Shown here: piece after piece, positions 9,415 to 21,503 of the stretch
Layout of the letters: each line of letters starts with the position of its first letter
Numbering within the stretch: the stretch's first letter is position 1
From: Turnera subulata
Taxonomy: Eukaryota; Streptophyta; Magnoliopsida; Malpighiales; Passifloraceae
Direction: 5' to 3'
Assembly: GCA_028386065.3 (NCBI GenBank)
Contig: JAKUCV010001094.1
Coordinates: 261,015-325,014 of the forward strand
Length of the DNA: 64,000 bases
The notes under the pieces: model-generated
Database searches by the model: none
The model's input: only the letters and a program-made list of their open reading frames with translations
Told to the model about the DNA's origin: nothing
Position numbers and translations under genes: made by a program

Positions 9415-11200
9415 TGATGCGTTTTATTCATGCGTGACTTTTTCAAATTTATAATTGTTGATCAATTCACAACACGAGACACAAATAACTCACGAGTAAA
9501 CGCAACGATTGTTAACTGCAAGCGCACAGTGTACTATGTAGTGTAGTAGTCTAATCAAGGTCGATCCACGGAACATGGGAAATAAGTACTACCTAGTGTC
9601 ACAACTTACGATTATCTAGGTAAATCAAATAAAAGATGGTGTAGGGTGATGTCGACTAGGCTAGAAGAAAAAAAAAATAAAATCGCAGACTTAATCTAAA
9701 GTGAAGTTCTATCAATATCTAAAGCAATCTAGGAAATTGGGGTTCACACAACTACTATCTAGGTTTATTTTGCATGGAATCAATATCTCTTATTGATGTG
9801 TGATTGTGGGCAATTGTTTCTAATGTCTTAATCCTCAGCTCTCGCATGTTGAATCAAATATTCAGCAAAGATTACTACCTAGCTCTCGCATAGCCTAGCA
9901 TCAACACTAAACTCATTAACCACAAAACAATCAATCAAGCCCTAAGAAACTATCAGCTCTCGCATATTTTAGCATCAATCTATCTATGTTCTTCTAGGTA
10001 TCATCATATAAATCACGTAGCTCTCGCATGTTGCAATCAATAAGAATCAATCCAAAGTAGATAATAAATTCGGCACACATACAATCAACACAATCAATTG
10101 AATAAACATCAAACCATATATAATAAAACCATAGAAGTAATTGGCTACATCCCTAATCCTAGATTAGAGAATTAGTTCATCATAATAAAATAACAAATCA
10201 TCAAAATCTCACAAGAATTCATCAAGTAAACAATTAAACAGAAAGAGAATCGAATAAAAGAGAGAGTAGTGAAGTCGGGTAGCCGATTTGTGTTGGTGAT
10301 GATGGCGTCGACTTGTGCTCCTCTGGTGACGACTTCTGCTGCAATTGGACTGGTGATTCTGCGACTTTAAACCCTCAAATCTTCCCGGAAAAATGTTGAA
10401 TTGTTGTGGGGAATAACCTTTGAAATTGGATAAGGAATTCGGCACCACCTAAGGGATCCAATAGAGTGAAAACCCTAACTTTACTAGTGTGTGTGACCTA
10501 ATAACTAACCAATTCTGCCTCCTCAATATGTCGACCTAGGGGGTCCTTTTGCACTGACTTTAGCTGCTGGAAGTCGGTGGGGCTCTCCTTCTTTGAACGG
10601 AAATTGAATTCTTGACTTGCACTCCAAGTTGGACTTTTGCCTATTTTCTAACCCGAAAATTGCACGCCACTTAACTCTTAGAAGACGTCCGAAATAGGCA
10701 TTGGGCTCTTCTAAAAAGTTCTAGATTATTCTCTCAGCTTTCTTTCCATAAAAAGAAATCTTCAATTAGACTTCTGTAGCTCAAGATATTGCCGAAACAC
10801 TGGGTCTGGGTCGGCACAGAAAAATCTGCATCCTTGTAGACATGTCCAAAAATTATGAAATTTAATCTATATAAATCTCTGGAAGTCTATTTTTGTCTCC
10901 AATTTGTCTCACTTAATTTAGATTCCTAGAGCTCCCGAAATCTTCAAAATAGTCAGTTGTGCTCACTGTAGAAAGTTTCCTAAATTGGGTCTAGTTTCCA
11001 AACTTGGCTAAAAAGCTTCCATTCTTCAACAAAAACGATAAATTCCTGATAAAAATACTTAATCAGCAAAATAAAAGTACTAATTGACACAATGCATGAA
11101 AACACACAATAATATAAAGATTATACACATAATCGACCAAGAATACATAGTAAAAGTCATTCAAAACCATCATAAAAACACTGACATTTAGATGTTATCA
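9415..11200 (-). repeat. 5' LTR of the Athila-like element
   Basis: 1786 bases with TG/CA ends (TGATAACATCTAAATG at 11200 on the minus strand; the other end near TGATGCGTTTTATTC at 9415). The right edge was set by the terminal dinucleotide and the change in composition; no second LTR is in the window to confirm it. Four copies of AGCTCTCGCAT (about 9838, 9889, 9953 and 10018) form a loose internal repeat. Confidence 0.7.
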
Positions 11201-11850
11201 ATCCGCCGTGAAACAACAATATGGAAAGATCGATTGAAGGAAAGACAGATTTAGAATAGAGAAAAGAAGAGAAACTACAAGAATTTTCCTGAGAAAATGA
11301 AGTTAAAAGAACTCAAATTTACTTTGGAAATTTTTGGAGAGAGAAGCTAGTGAGAGAGACTCTCGCGGCTACATTACTTTTGTCTAAATATGACTTCAAC
11401 TACACATTTTCTTAAACATGACCCAAAAAATAAAATAATTTATTTTAGACATATGGTCTTTATTAAATTTCTTCAGTTGACATATGGTCGAAAAAATATA
11501 ATAATAGTAGACTTCCTTTAGATATATGTTCTCAATTAATTTTATTTTGGGTTTATGACCTAAGTTAAATTAAATTTTTTATGTTAGACATATGGTGTAA
11601 GTAAATTTTTTTTTATGGACTTACGGCCTAAATAAAATAAAATTAGTCGAGACACAAATTTAATATTATTATTATTTTGTTAAAAGAGATTGTCAATATA
11701 AAAAATAATTGTTTTTGTAGACACATGGTCTAAATAAATTTTATTTTTATAACTCATGACCTTAGTAAAATTTTTCCATGTTAGACATACGGTCTAATTA
11801 AATTTTATTTTATGGCATAAGCTAAAATAAAATTAAACGGGTTTCAGTTT
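11201..11850. repeat. AT-rich array of TTAGACATATGGTCTAA-type palindromes
   Basis: The first 200 bases hold nothing recognisable. From about 11430 to 11805 there are six variants of TTAGAC-ATATG-GTCTAA (near 11446, 11478, 11518, 11586, 11721 and 11788) alternating with GGNTTATGACC-type units, separated by poly-A/T-rich spacers, with a period of roughly 60-70 bases. The arms pair (TTAGAC/GTCTAA). The element it belongs to is not known; it may be the leader or LTR of the decayed copia element downstream. Confidence 0.55.
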
Positions 11851-12429
11851 CTTGAAAAGATAGATAAAAAATAACTAGTCACACGGGCTAATTCTCTTGA
11901 TATAAGTTTTGTATTTATGTTTTATCACCAATAAAGTACAATCTAAATATTTCTAGACCATTTTCTTTGTGAATTTGGCACGTGAAATATTTACCCAACA
12001 ATTCTAGCATGAGTGATATACGATTACCTGTTTCAATGTTAATTGGTTTAACAATAAGAATTTGTTGCTATTTATTTTAGCATCACATGTTAATTAGTTT
12101 AACAATGTTGGATTCTATGTTAATTTGTTTAACTTATAATCTACATGGGATTATAAAATTGTGCTCGACAAATATGTTATTTGGACCATGATTAATGCTT
12201 AGCTGTGTTATTGATTAAATTAATTTTCATTATGCATTCAACTTTAAGACGATGACTTGGAACATAGTGAACTTTCAACTCCGGGTTATGAATGTGATTA
12301 TTAACTTAGTTAATCGAAGCTTGGCATTGTATATGTGTGTATGCTAAACATTATACCTTGTGTATGATCTTTTATGTATTTTATTTGTTAAAACAATTAT
12401 TGTTTCATAAATCATTGTCGTGTAGCTCA
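11851..12429. other. AT-rich intergenic or copia leader; nothing recognised
   Basis: No open frame, repeat or RNA gene could be supported. It directly precedes a copia gag-like remnant in the same orientation and may be its untranslated leader. Confidence 0.4.
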
Positions 12430-12960
12430 ATAAAAGGTTGATGGTTAATGGTGACAATTACAAAATCTGGAATTTAGTATTCCAATATGTGCTAATAGAC
12501 CCAAAGACTATTGAGATTATCTCTATTTTCATGAAAATTTTGATTATCTCTATTGTCATGAAAAGTCTAAGACAACTCCACAAGGCATGGTATACTATGC
12601 AAAAGTACCACTGTAACAAATGTGTTGCAATAATGACCAAAATGGTATTCTACCAATGACGACATTGGACCATACAAAAGGTACTTAACGTTGCACATGC
12701 TAGCGAACTTTGTGTTTGCAGCAGTTTGTTTTTAGTAATTGAATATAGTCCTATCTGGATCATGGACTCAGTGGACACAAACTATTTGGTGTGGCGATGT
12801 ACAACCTTTACTGGTTTTTGTTTAGTCTCACAGGGAGACTCAACGTTGTGGATGAATGTAAGTGGCAACACTAAGGTTGTTTCTTAAGGACTCTGATTAT
12901 ACGAGTTAGCCTTGTGTGACGTATGAGACCTAGTCTTACATGATAGATATTTTTTCTAAC
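12430..12960 (+). pseudogene. gag: Decayed Ty1/copia gag and protease remnant
   Basis: The stretch from 12438 encodes MVNGDNYKIWNLVFQYVLID, which matches the conserved start of copia gag (x-NGxNYxxW). From about 12735 a second frame gives IWIMDSVDTNYLV, like the copia protease box (W-I-x-DSGA) with the GA replaced. The link between them is broken by frame changes and stops. It is cut off by the copia solo LTR at 13213. It might be the 5' part of the old copia element whose integrase to RNase H part is at 30085-38359, but this cannot be shown. Confidence 0.6.
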
Positions 12961-13212
12961 ATGTTTTGGTTTCAATAACCATACATGTTTTCATAAAAAA
13001 TTACAAAATTGATTTTTGGTTAAATTTTATATATCTTTATTCTTGTGACTGAATATTGCTGGATTTTGTCATACAAGCCAATAGAAAATGCCAAGGTTAG
13101 CAAATAATGTTTGCTTTCTAGCATCACACAAGTAGAATTTTTTGCTTGTGAGTATTATCTAACCAATTACTAACCATTCAGTAAAGTGATTGGAGCCAGC
13201 TCTTCATTGTTG

Positions 13213-14732
13213 TGTTAGTGTAATATGCCCAAAAGCCAATGTATGGTTGATTGTATAGAGTCTTGTATACACTTTGAGGTTATTCCAATAAATATCGTTT
13301 ATGAGATAAGCGCTTGCACATATTTATAACCCTAGAATATTTTGATATTCTTAAATGTCCCTAGTCGATTATTATTATGGATGGGTTGTAATAATACATT
13401 GAGACTAGCGTATGTTGAGAATTGCATATGTGATACGAATTCTACATACGGGTACAAGTTAGAGAACTTGTGGACTGGACCGACCCACATAAGAACGCTA
13501 CATGGAACGTTGTATGTTTGTCGATAGCGGTTCTTATATGTATTGTCCCTAGACCTGCGATTGTCAAGGTTCCCAACATATGAGTCGTATATTTTGATAT
13601 TACTCTTGGCTATTTCGTAAATGAATAGACTTAGTGTAATCATTGGGTATGCGATAAGTGTGTAGTGGGTTTTGTATGATCCAGAGGGGATTCGTCCAAC
13701 CCATATAACGGGTATATTATCGGATGGTTTCTTGATGGAGTTGAACTGTAAATGCACGGCCGTGCTCGGATTATGATATATGATATCATGAGTATCCGTT
13801 TTACACAGTTAACTCGAGGATCAAGAAACCGAGATTAAACATATACGAGATTGACATATTCCATGTCTCGTGTTTAATCTTGATAATCGAACGAAGGGAC
13901 GATGACATGTTTGCGAGGCATATGAATCAGTACTGATCTTGTCGTTCGGGTAGCAATGATGTGTTGCTAGACGCCGCTCTTTGCTTATAATTGCAAAATG
14001 AGATTTTACAATTATTGTCGGACGTTACAAGTGCCTACAGGGTCACACACATAGAGCCGTTGACTCGAGCAGGTGGTTGAACCGTGGTTGAACCATGGAT
14101 CGACCGAGTGTGGTTGGACCGTGGTTGAACCAGGGTCGTTTTGGTTCAGTAACTATCTGAATTATTGAACCAAAGATAGTGCTGTGATGTGTGATAATGC
14201 ATTAGTGGTGGACAAATGATAGTGAGTGTCATTATCATGCTCTTATCGGCCATGATGTTTGCCATTAGTCTAATTAACTAATGCATTATGTGTGAGTGGA
14301 TTTTTGAGTGGAGTATTCTGATTACTCTCATCTTTTCATCACTCTAGTGTGCTGAGTTTTTAAGACTTGAGAGCTTTAAAAAATACACACATCACACTCT
14401 TCCTCTTGAGAAAGAAAAGGAGACCAAAACACCACACAGCTCCCGGAAATACGCAGCTAGCACCGCGTTTCGGAAGAGCTCGGGTTGGAGATCGTGAGAC
14501 GATTCCCAGCCAACAATCACGGTTCGTGTGGATACCGTAGAGGAGCAGGACGTTCATCCAGCTCTTGCTGATTCGCACCTCCAGTTGGGTGAAAGATCCT
14601 AACCGTTACAGGTGCGTAAAATTCTTATAACTCGGTTTAGCTATTTTTCTCTTGGATCCTCCATGTGCATCCGGTTTTCCGTTGCGTTTATGCTTGCATT
14701 TGAGTGTCAATTGCATGTCCCAGATACTTACA
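13213..14732 (+). mobile_element. Solo LTR of a Ty1/copia element
   Basis: 1520 bases, starting TGTTAGTGTAATATGCCC and ending ATACTTACA, flanked by the direct repeat TGTTG at 13208-13212 and 14733-14737. It is homologous over its length to the copia LTR at 60072-61602 on the other strand. No polypurine tract, PBS or internal domain adjoins it, so it is a solo LTR left by recombination. Its 3' two-thirds are part of the tandem duplication 13751-17929. Confidence 0.85.
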
Positions 14733-14737
14733 TGTTG

Positions 14738-15331
14738 TTTGTCCACCTAGACATCTGTGGGTCCATCCACGTCCGGACTAGGCATCGAGCCTGTTATTCA
14801 ATGTTTTTCCATTATACCCAATTACATTTATTTAATTTTCTAATTTTTAGAGACATTAGGTTGTTTCTAAAGCTATATGAGCTTGGTAGAAATTAATTAG
14901 ATATGAAGATATAAAATCTTCACGTTAATTGTGATCATTTTGTTGATCCAATCAGTTGGGCATGTGATGAAAGGATATAGTGCATTAGTTGACTATTCAC
15001 ATTTTATTATGTACATAGTACATAATAAGATGCGTTATAGAGTGATGTGATGGAATGCTTCTGTAACGATTAAGTAAATGAGGGTGCAAACTTTATTTTA
15101 TCTTTTTGATACTAATTACGAGATTTTATTCAAACTATCAAGACATGTAGAAGCAGTATGTGTTGAAGAATATATACAGGGAAGAAAAGGATGTTGTTAC
15201 GCAGTGCAGTATATTGCAGGCATCAAACAGAATACTGTATTGTTACTTGTTTGCCAAGACGCCAATTCCTAAAAGGCTCTGATGAAACTTGGACTGCACC
15301 GGCACATACGAAAGCTGGGATGAACCAGCTT
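14738..15331. other. Unidentified AT-rich DNA in duplication unit 1
   Basis: No domain, RNA gene or element end was recognised. The short open frame RHVEAVCVEEYIQGRKG occurs in both units (15078 and 17166), which only reflects the duplication. A palindromic TTATGTACATAGTACATAA is present near 15006 and again in unit 2. Confidence 0.4.
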
Positions 15332-15840
15332 TGTAACGTCCTGGCTTGTTGACTCTCAGTACAAACCAACATGGGACCCTTTCAACATGCTTTGTCTTCA
15401 CTCGCATGTTTCCGGGGAAAACTTCCCAGGAGGTCACCCATCCTAGAATTGCTCCAAGTCAAGCACGTTTAACTTTGGAGTTTTTCTGCAATGAGCACCG
15501 AAAAGGTAGGTGCACCTTGTTGATACAGTTAGTACCCATCAAACCATTTAAGCTATTCTCGATTATACAGTCTCATACCTGTACACCCTCGAAATCACTT
15601 CATTTGAGCTATTCTTAATTATACGGTCCCATACCCGTATAATTACGAAATCGCCCCAACTATGTAGCCCAATCCCTACGCAGTCTCAGGATCTCTCCTA
15701 TTTCAGTGTGGATTCGGTTCATTCATGTGCCCCTCCATCTAAAGCCTGCTGGAAGCCGCTCCTTATCCATGCTCATTTCGGCACCGGCGTACACTTCCCG
15801 ACCTCATAGACCCCAGGGAATCACAAGCTTGAACCACCAG
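15332..15840 (+). mobile_element. Cassandra-like TRIM fragment with 5S rRNA-derived segment (unit 1)
   Basis: It starts TGTAACGTCC like a TRIM LTR. On the minus strand 15420-15502 reads as a degraded 5S rRNA: the internal box GGATGGGTGACCTCCTGGGA is kept and AAGTTAAACGTGCTTGAC matches the 5S A-box region with changes. Cassandra elements of plants are known to carry 5S sequence in their LTRs. Only one LTR-like copy is seen per unit, and the rest of the 5S is too diverged for a gene. Confidence 0.6.
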
Positions 15841-17929
15841 AATGCGCCGTGCTCGGATTATGATATGTGATATCATGAGTATCCGTTTTACACAGTTAAC
15901 TCGAGGATCAAGAAACTGAGATTAAACATATACGAAATTGACATATTCCATGTCTCGTGTTTAATCTTGATAATCGGATGAAGGGACGATGACATGTTTG
16001 CGAGGCATATGAATCAGTACTGATCTTGTCGTTCGGGTAGCAATGATGTGTTGCTAGACGCCGCTCTTTGCTTATAATTGCAAAATGAGATTTTACAATT
16101 ATTGCCGGACGTTACAAGTGCCTACAGGGTCACACATATAGAGCTGTTGACTCGAGTAGGTGGTTGAACCGTGGTTGGACCATAGATCGACCGAGTGTGG
16201 TTGGACCGTGGTTGAACCAGGGTCGTTTTGGTTCAGTAACTATCTGAATTATTGAACCAAAGATAGTGCTGTGATGTGTGATAATGCATTAGTGGTGGAC
16301 AAATGATAGTGAGTGTCATTATCATGCTCTTGTGGGCCATGATGTTTGCCATTAGTCTAATTAACTAATGCATTATGTGTGAGTGGATTTTTGAGTGGAG
16401 TATTCTGATTACTCTCATCTTTTCATCACTCTAGTGTGTTGAGTTTTTAAGACTTGAGAGCTTCAGAAAATACACACATCATACTCTTCCTCTTGAGAAA
16501 GAAAAGGAGACCAAAACACCACACAGCTCCCGGAAATACGCAGCTAGCACCACGTTTCGGAAGAGCTCGGGTTGGAGATCGTGAGACGATTCCCGGCCAA
16601 CAGTCACGGTTCGTGTGGATACCGTAGAGGAGCAGGACGTTCATCCAGCTCTTGCTGATTCGCACCTCCAATTGGGTGAAAGATCCTAACCGTTACAGGT
16701 ACTTAAAATTCTTATAACTCGGTTTAGCTATTTTTCACTTGGATCCTCCATGTATATCCGATTTTCCGCTGCGTTTATGCTTGCATTTGAGTGTTAATTG
16801 CATGTCCCGGATACTTATATGTTGTTTGTCCACCTAGACATCTGTGGGTCCATCCACGCCCGGACTAGGCATCGAGCCTGTTATTCAATTTTTTTCCATT
16901 ATACCTAATTACATTTATTTAATTTTCTAATTTTTAGAGACATTAGCTTGTTTCTAAAGCTATATGAGCTTGGTAGAAATTAATTAGATATGAAGATATA
17001 AGATCTTCACGTTAATTGTGATCATTTTTTTTGATCCAATCAGTTGGGCATGTGATGAAAGGATATAGTGCATCAGTTGACTATTCACATGTTATTATGT
17101 ACATAGTACATAATAAGATGTGTTATAGAGTGATGTGATGGAATGCTTCTGTAACGATTAAGTAAATGAGGGTGCAAACTTTATTTTATTTTTTTTATAC
17201 TAATTACGAGATTTTATTCAAACTATCAAGACATGTAGAAGCAGTATGTGTTGAAGAATATATACAGGGAAGAAAAGGACGCTGCTACGCAGTGCAGTAT
17301 ATTGCAGGCATCAAACAGAATACTGTATTGTTACTTGTTTGCCAATACCCCAATTCCTAAAAGGCTCTGATGAAACTTGGACTGCACCGGCACCATACGA
17401 AAGCTGGGATGAACCAGCTTTGTAACGTCCTGGCTTGTTGACTCTCAGTACAAACCAACATGGGACCCTTTCAACATGCTTTGTCTTCACTCGCATGTTT
17501 CCGGGGAAAACTTCCCAGAAGGTCACCCATCCTAGAATTGCTCCAAGTCAAGCACGTTTAACTTTGGAGTTTTTCTGCAATGAGCACCGAAAAGGTAGGT
17601 GCACCTTGTTGATACAGTTAGTACCCATCAAACCGTTTAAGCTATTCTCGATTATACAGTCCCATACCTATACACCCTCGAAATTACTTCATTTGAGTTA
17701 TTCTTAATTATACAGTACCATACCCGTATAATTACAAAATCGCCCCAACTATGTAGCCCAATCCCTACGCAGTCTCAGGATCTCTCCTATTTCAGTGTGG
17801 ATTCGGTTCATTCATGTGCCCCTCCGTCTAAAGCCTGCTGGAAGCCGCTCCTTATCCATGCTCATTTCGGCACCGGCGTACACTTCCCAACCTCATAGAC
17901 CCCAGGGTATCACAAGCTTGAACCACCAG
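15841..17929. repeat. Tandem duplication, unit 2 (2089 bases)
   Basis: This is the second copy of 13751-15840. It contains the copia LTR truncated at its 5' side (15841-16819), the unidentified AT-rich part and the Cassandra-like segment (17422-17929). Both copies of the unit end in GAACCACCAG; this one then continues into the minus-strand LINE. The duplication happened after the copia LTR inserted. Confidence 0.9.
17422..17929 (+). mobile_element. Cassandra-like TRIM fragment (unit 2)
   Basis: Same structure as 15332-15840. The 5S-like part is at about 17508-17590 on the minus strand. The box that is intact in unit 1 carries a change here (GGTGACCTTCTGGGA), so the two copies have already begun to diverge. 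Confidence 0.6.
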
Positions 17930-18250
17930 AAAGCACGAGAGATCACCAGGTCAAATAAGAATTCTTGCTGTAAGGGTTGTTGTGAAAATACTACAGCATT
18001 ACGGCCCAACCATAGAGACCATATCATCGCTAAACCTGAGAGGAACCAAGGTTGTTGCGAGCTTTATGTTCTAGAGAGTCGAGGCCATTGTACAAACCAA
18101 GCAGCCACTAAATTCGGTGAGATCCAGGAGGTGCCCCACCAGCGGCAAAGGCATTGCCAAAGGGCTGCCGAAATGGGACAAGGAATGAAGAGAAGATCAA
18201 CATCCTCAACCCCTTCTCCAGAAAAGTGGGCATAGGGCTTCAGCAAGGCT
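17930..18250 (-). pseudogene. LINE C-terminal zf-RVT-like region
   Basis: The minus-strand frame around 18064-18246 reads LLFIPCPISAALWQCLCRWW and continues in broken form as an SLWLGRNAVVF segment. This resembles the H-C-x-x-W-x-x-W region that ends plant LINE polyproteins. The N-terminal cysteines and the histidine pair are not clear. Confidence 0.55.
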
Positions 18251-18550
18251 AAAGATACCCCAACGTAACAGGTTTCCTCTGGTGGCCAATCCCCCGTTCA
18301 AGGACAACCATAAAAGGCCTTCTATCTTTGGAGGTGCCAAAGACAGCCACAGCAAAGGTCAGGGGATTGAAGCAGCACCAGCACATAAGAAGATGTATGC
18401 ACACTTAACTGAGAAAACTTCATTTTTTTTGTCTTCCATCCATCGCCATCCATCCCTCGAACCATCCTTGAAGATCACCCCTTCTAGAGCCGCAAGAATG
18501 CGATTACATGTGTCCTTCTCCCACTCATACAGACTTCGGGTCCATCCGCC

Positions 18551-20324
18551 ATTACCAGGGTTGAAACTTCCACCAAGGATGCATTTGGAAATGTAGAAAG
18601 CAAAAACAAGCGTGGAACTGTTCCTTCAGGCACCCCAAAGAAGACCACTTATCATACCAAAAGCTGACTCTTGCACCATCCCTCACAACCTGTTGTATCC
18701 TAGCACTTGCAAACTGACCAATTTTAATTATGTTTGACCAAATAGGGGAGGCCTTTGACAGAACAAAACTAGGCATTAATGAAGGTGAAATATCTCCGCA
18801 TTTTGTACGTACCAAAAGTTGCCAAAGATGGTGCTCCTGTGTAATAAAGTGCCATAGCCATTTAAAAAGGAGACGTTTATTATTTGCTAATAGTGTTTCA
18901 ACACCAAGGCCACCTTGATGCTTTGGGATTCCTATTTTTGACCATGCGATGAAGCATATTTTTTTCTTATCCCTTAGACCACCCCACATAATTCACTGTT
19001 GGATCTTGACCAACTTTTTTGCAACAATAGTTGGAAGCTTAAATAAAGAGAGGTAATATAATGGTAAAAAGGATAAAACAATTCGACGCGCAAATGATAA
19101 GAATCTGCCCCTCCAAGACTACAATCTAGATTGGAATTTCTGTATTACCGGTTCTCAATGTCGTGCCAACCGCATGTTCGCCCCTAACGGGAGTCCCAAG
19201 TAGATAAATGGAAGTTTTTCTGGTTTGCAAAGCAAACGACCAGCCAAGCATTCGATCTCCTGCCCCTCCATATGTAACCCGGCCAACCCATTCTTATAAA
19301 AATTAATACTTAAGCCAGACACCATCTCAAAGCATCTTAGAACTCTCTTAAAATTCAAGAGAGATTCTTCGTTGGTAGGGAAAATAATAGAGTTTCATCT
19401 GCAAACTGTAGCAAATTAATAGGCACATCATCTTACTTGTTCCACCAGCCCCTTTTGGACAGCCTTGTCGAGAAGCAAAGGCACACCCTTCGCAGCTAAA
19501 ATAAAAAGGAAGGGAGAGAGTGGGTCTCCTTGCTTCAAACCCTTCTGCATACTAAACTGAAGAGAGGGAGACCCATTAATAAGCACCAAAAGATTGAAGG
19601 ATTGAAGGCACTTCTTTATCCAAGAAATCCACCTAGTTCTGAATCCCATCTTTGTCATAACAGAGAATAAATATTCCCAGGAAATAGAATTATATGCCTT
19701 TTTAAAGTCAAGCTTCCAAACAACAATTTTTCCTTTGGAAGCTTTTAGAGAATGAACAACCTCAGAAGCAACAAGAGCACAATCCAGATATTCCTGTCCG
19801 TAATAAAAGCAGACTGTGTCCGGCTAATCAAGGAACTCATAACCGGTTTAAGTCTTTCTGCAAGGAGCTTTGCCACAATCTTGTATAGGCCATGTATCAA
19901 GGTTATAGCCTATATTCATCAAAACTAACCGCCGTTGTTTTCTTGTGGATCAGGGTAGTATAAGCACACGTCGATCCCTTTGGAAGAAAACCTGAGTCAA
20001 AGGATTTCTGGTTCATATCCAAAATATCACCTTTCCAGAGCTCCCAACATATCTTTTAAAAAGAGAAATTAAACCCATCCGGCGCGGGTGCTTTTGAACT
20101 ATCACAAGCCCAAACAGCTACCTTTACTTCTTCCATTGTCACCAGACGCTCCATATCCAAAGCAAATATCTGATCAATTGTGGCTAATTGCAAATTTCCA
20201 AGCTTTGGTCTATTCACCATGTTGTCACTGTATAGAGCTATAAAAAATTTAACTGCCACCATTTTAATGCCTACAGAGTCAGTAATTTCGGCTTGTCCCA
20301 CCACAACCGAATGTATAATGGACT
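18551..20324 (-). pseudogene. LINE reverse transcriptase, broken
   Basis: From right to left the frames give APDGFNFSF (20056-20090), LNQGDPLSPFLF-like box (KGLKQGDPLSPFLFILA, about 19485-19540), a catalytic box that reads LQFADETLLF near 19390-19410, FKRVLRCFEMVSGLSINFYK (19300-19355), and LPFIYLGLPLGA (about 19195). The second aspartate of the usual FADD box is glutamate. Stops and frame changes separate every part. The protein would nick and copy target-primed RNA in an active LINE. Confidence 0.8.
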
Positions 20325-20329
20325 ACTGC
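20325..20329. other. Target-site duplication of the outer LARD solo LTR (left)
   Basis: ACTGC directly precedes the LTR edge TGTGAGGACC and recurs as ACTGC at 30080-30084 directly after the other LTR edge. The pair shows that everything between was added at one target. Confidence 0.85.
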
Positions 20330-21495
20330 TGTGAGGACCCGGCCCAAATAAATGCCTTTGGCCTCCTCACCTTATACACCTTCTTCTTAACCAGTAATCC
20401 ATCAATCAAAGGAGTCGCCGCCTGTGAGGACCCGAGCAAAAATTGATTTGATCCCACACCTTAACCTTACACCTTCTTCTAGGGGTCAATCCAACATCAA
20501 TGGAGTCCCCACCTGAATTTTACTAAGGGCAAAATTCAGGGAAAAACCTGGCATCCGTGACCCGAGGCAACCAATCATGGCGAACCAAAGATGTTGGATT
20601 AGGAGGTTCGTCACAGATGGGAAGGTGTTAGGAACCCATCCGTGTTGGGGCAAAATTGTGTGCAATCGAAGATCAAAGTATGCCTTATCAACAATCAACA
20701 CAACAACGAAAATAAAACAAAAAATGAAAGCAAAATAGAAAATATACAAATAATTGAGCTTGAGATTTCACCACTAGAATCCACCTACATACTCCGACGA
20801 CCGGATTCAAAGCTCACGTAGTTCTTGCATGGCATTAGAACACAACACATATAGTTTGGCTTGCATCCCATTGGCAACTTGAGGCTACCTATGTACCTGT
20901 GTGACCGGGGTCAAAGCCACGTAGTTCTAACACGGATTTACGTAGAAATCAAAGCATCAACAACAATAAAATCATCACAGAATCACGTCACATCAACAAA
21001 TAGAGAGAAAAAAAAGGTTTAGTGTTACCTATTGAAGCCCTCATCTGGCTCCTATGCACTTACCACTCCTCAACAGAATCTTGGCCTGAATTCATGCAGC
21101 CATTTGATGTAGAAGGAGGCCGAATTATCATCTAGCATCAACTAAAAACTTGTGAATATTTCTCTTAGCTTTCTACAAACACCAAGAACGCAGAAATGCG
21201 ATATCTACAACTACGGATATTGCGATTTTACTGAGACTGCGCAGAGAGGAATCCTCCTCTCAGGTTTACACTCTTCTCTCCAACGACTTGCTTTGGTTGG
21301 CCTCCTTCTTGCTCCTCTCTTGCTCTCTTTTGCTACTGCCTTTTTGCTACTCCTCTCCACTAGATTTATCCAGAATAACAGCTCCTAAAAATGTTTCTAA
21401 CCCTAGAGAAGAAGAGTTTTCCCTAGGTTTCCAACCGATAGTACGTAGAAGAATAATTCTAATGTGTATCCCTATTGTGTGTAATGGGGGGGGTC

Positions 21496-21503
21496 TATTT
21501 ATA
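21496..21503 (-). promoter_or_regulatory. TATA box of LARD LTR copy B
   Basis: The minus strand reads CTATAAATAGACCCCCC, which matches the TATA regions of copies A and D. Confidence 0.55.

Larger units (their letters stand above)
3959..11200 (-). mobile_element. Athila-like Ty3 retrotransposon, integrase deleted
   Basis: Read on the minus strand it has a 5' LTR (9415-11200), a PBS complementary to tRNA-Asp (9388-9405), gag (8281-9255), a zinc-knuckle remnant, protease (6520-8055), RT and RNase H (5062-6495), and a 3' untranslated region. Athila and Tat elements are known to use this primer, and the RT box MDDFSVYG and the protease region fit Athila. After RNase H the frame ends near 4940 with no integrase HHCC or DDE region, so the integrase coding part is missing. 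The 3' LTR is not in the window; LARD copy A begins where the untranslated region stops. Several in-frame stops make the element inactive. Confidence 0.85.
13751..15840. repeat. Tandem duplication, unit 1 (2090 bases)
   Basis: This unit is repeated head-to-tail at 15841-17929 with only scattered differences. It holds the last 980 bases of the solo copia LTR, about 600 bases of unidentified AT-rich DNA and a Cassandra-like segment. The left break is in AATGCACGGCCGTG and the join at 15841 reads AATGCGCCGTG, three bases shorter, directly after GAACCACCAG. Confidence 0.9.
17930..20324 (-). mobile_element. L1-type LINE fragment, minus strand
   Basis: It encodes, in several broken frames, the RT and the C-terminal zinc-binding region of a plant L1-type LINE. 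No endonuclease and no poly(A) end is seen: the 3' part is cut at the tandem-duplication border (17929) and the 5' part stops at or near the LARD LTR insertion at 20325. It is related to, but distinct from, the plus-strand LINE at 30780-35841; both have the (A/G)PDGFNFSF motif. Confidence 0.8.

Noticed and set aside
15420..15502. Functional 5S rRNA gene
   Set aside because: Only the internal boxes match; the rest of the 120-base gene is diverged, and the sequence is inside a TRIM-like repeat.
15078..17360. Repeated frame RHVEAVCVEEYIQGRKG in two copies
   Set aside because: Apparent conservation is due to the recent tandem duplication; no similarity to a known protein was recognised.
17795..18596. 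Plus-strand frames of 146 and 104 codons
   Set aside because: They are the antisense of the minus-strand LINE region.
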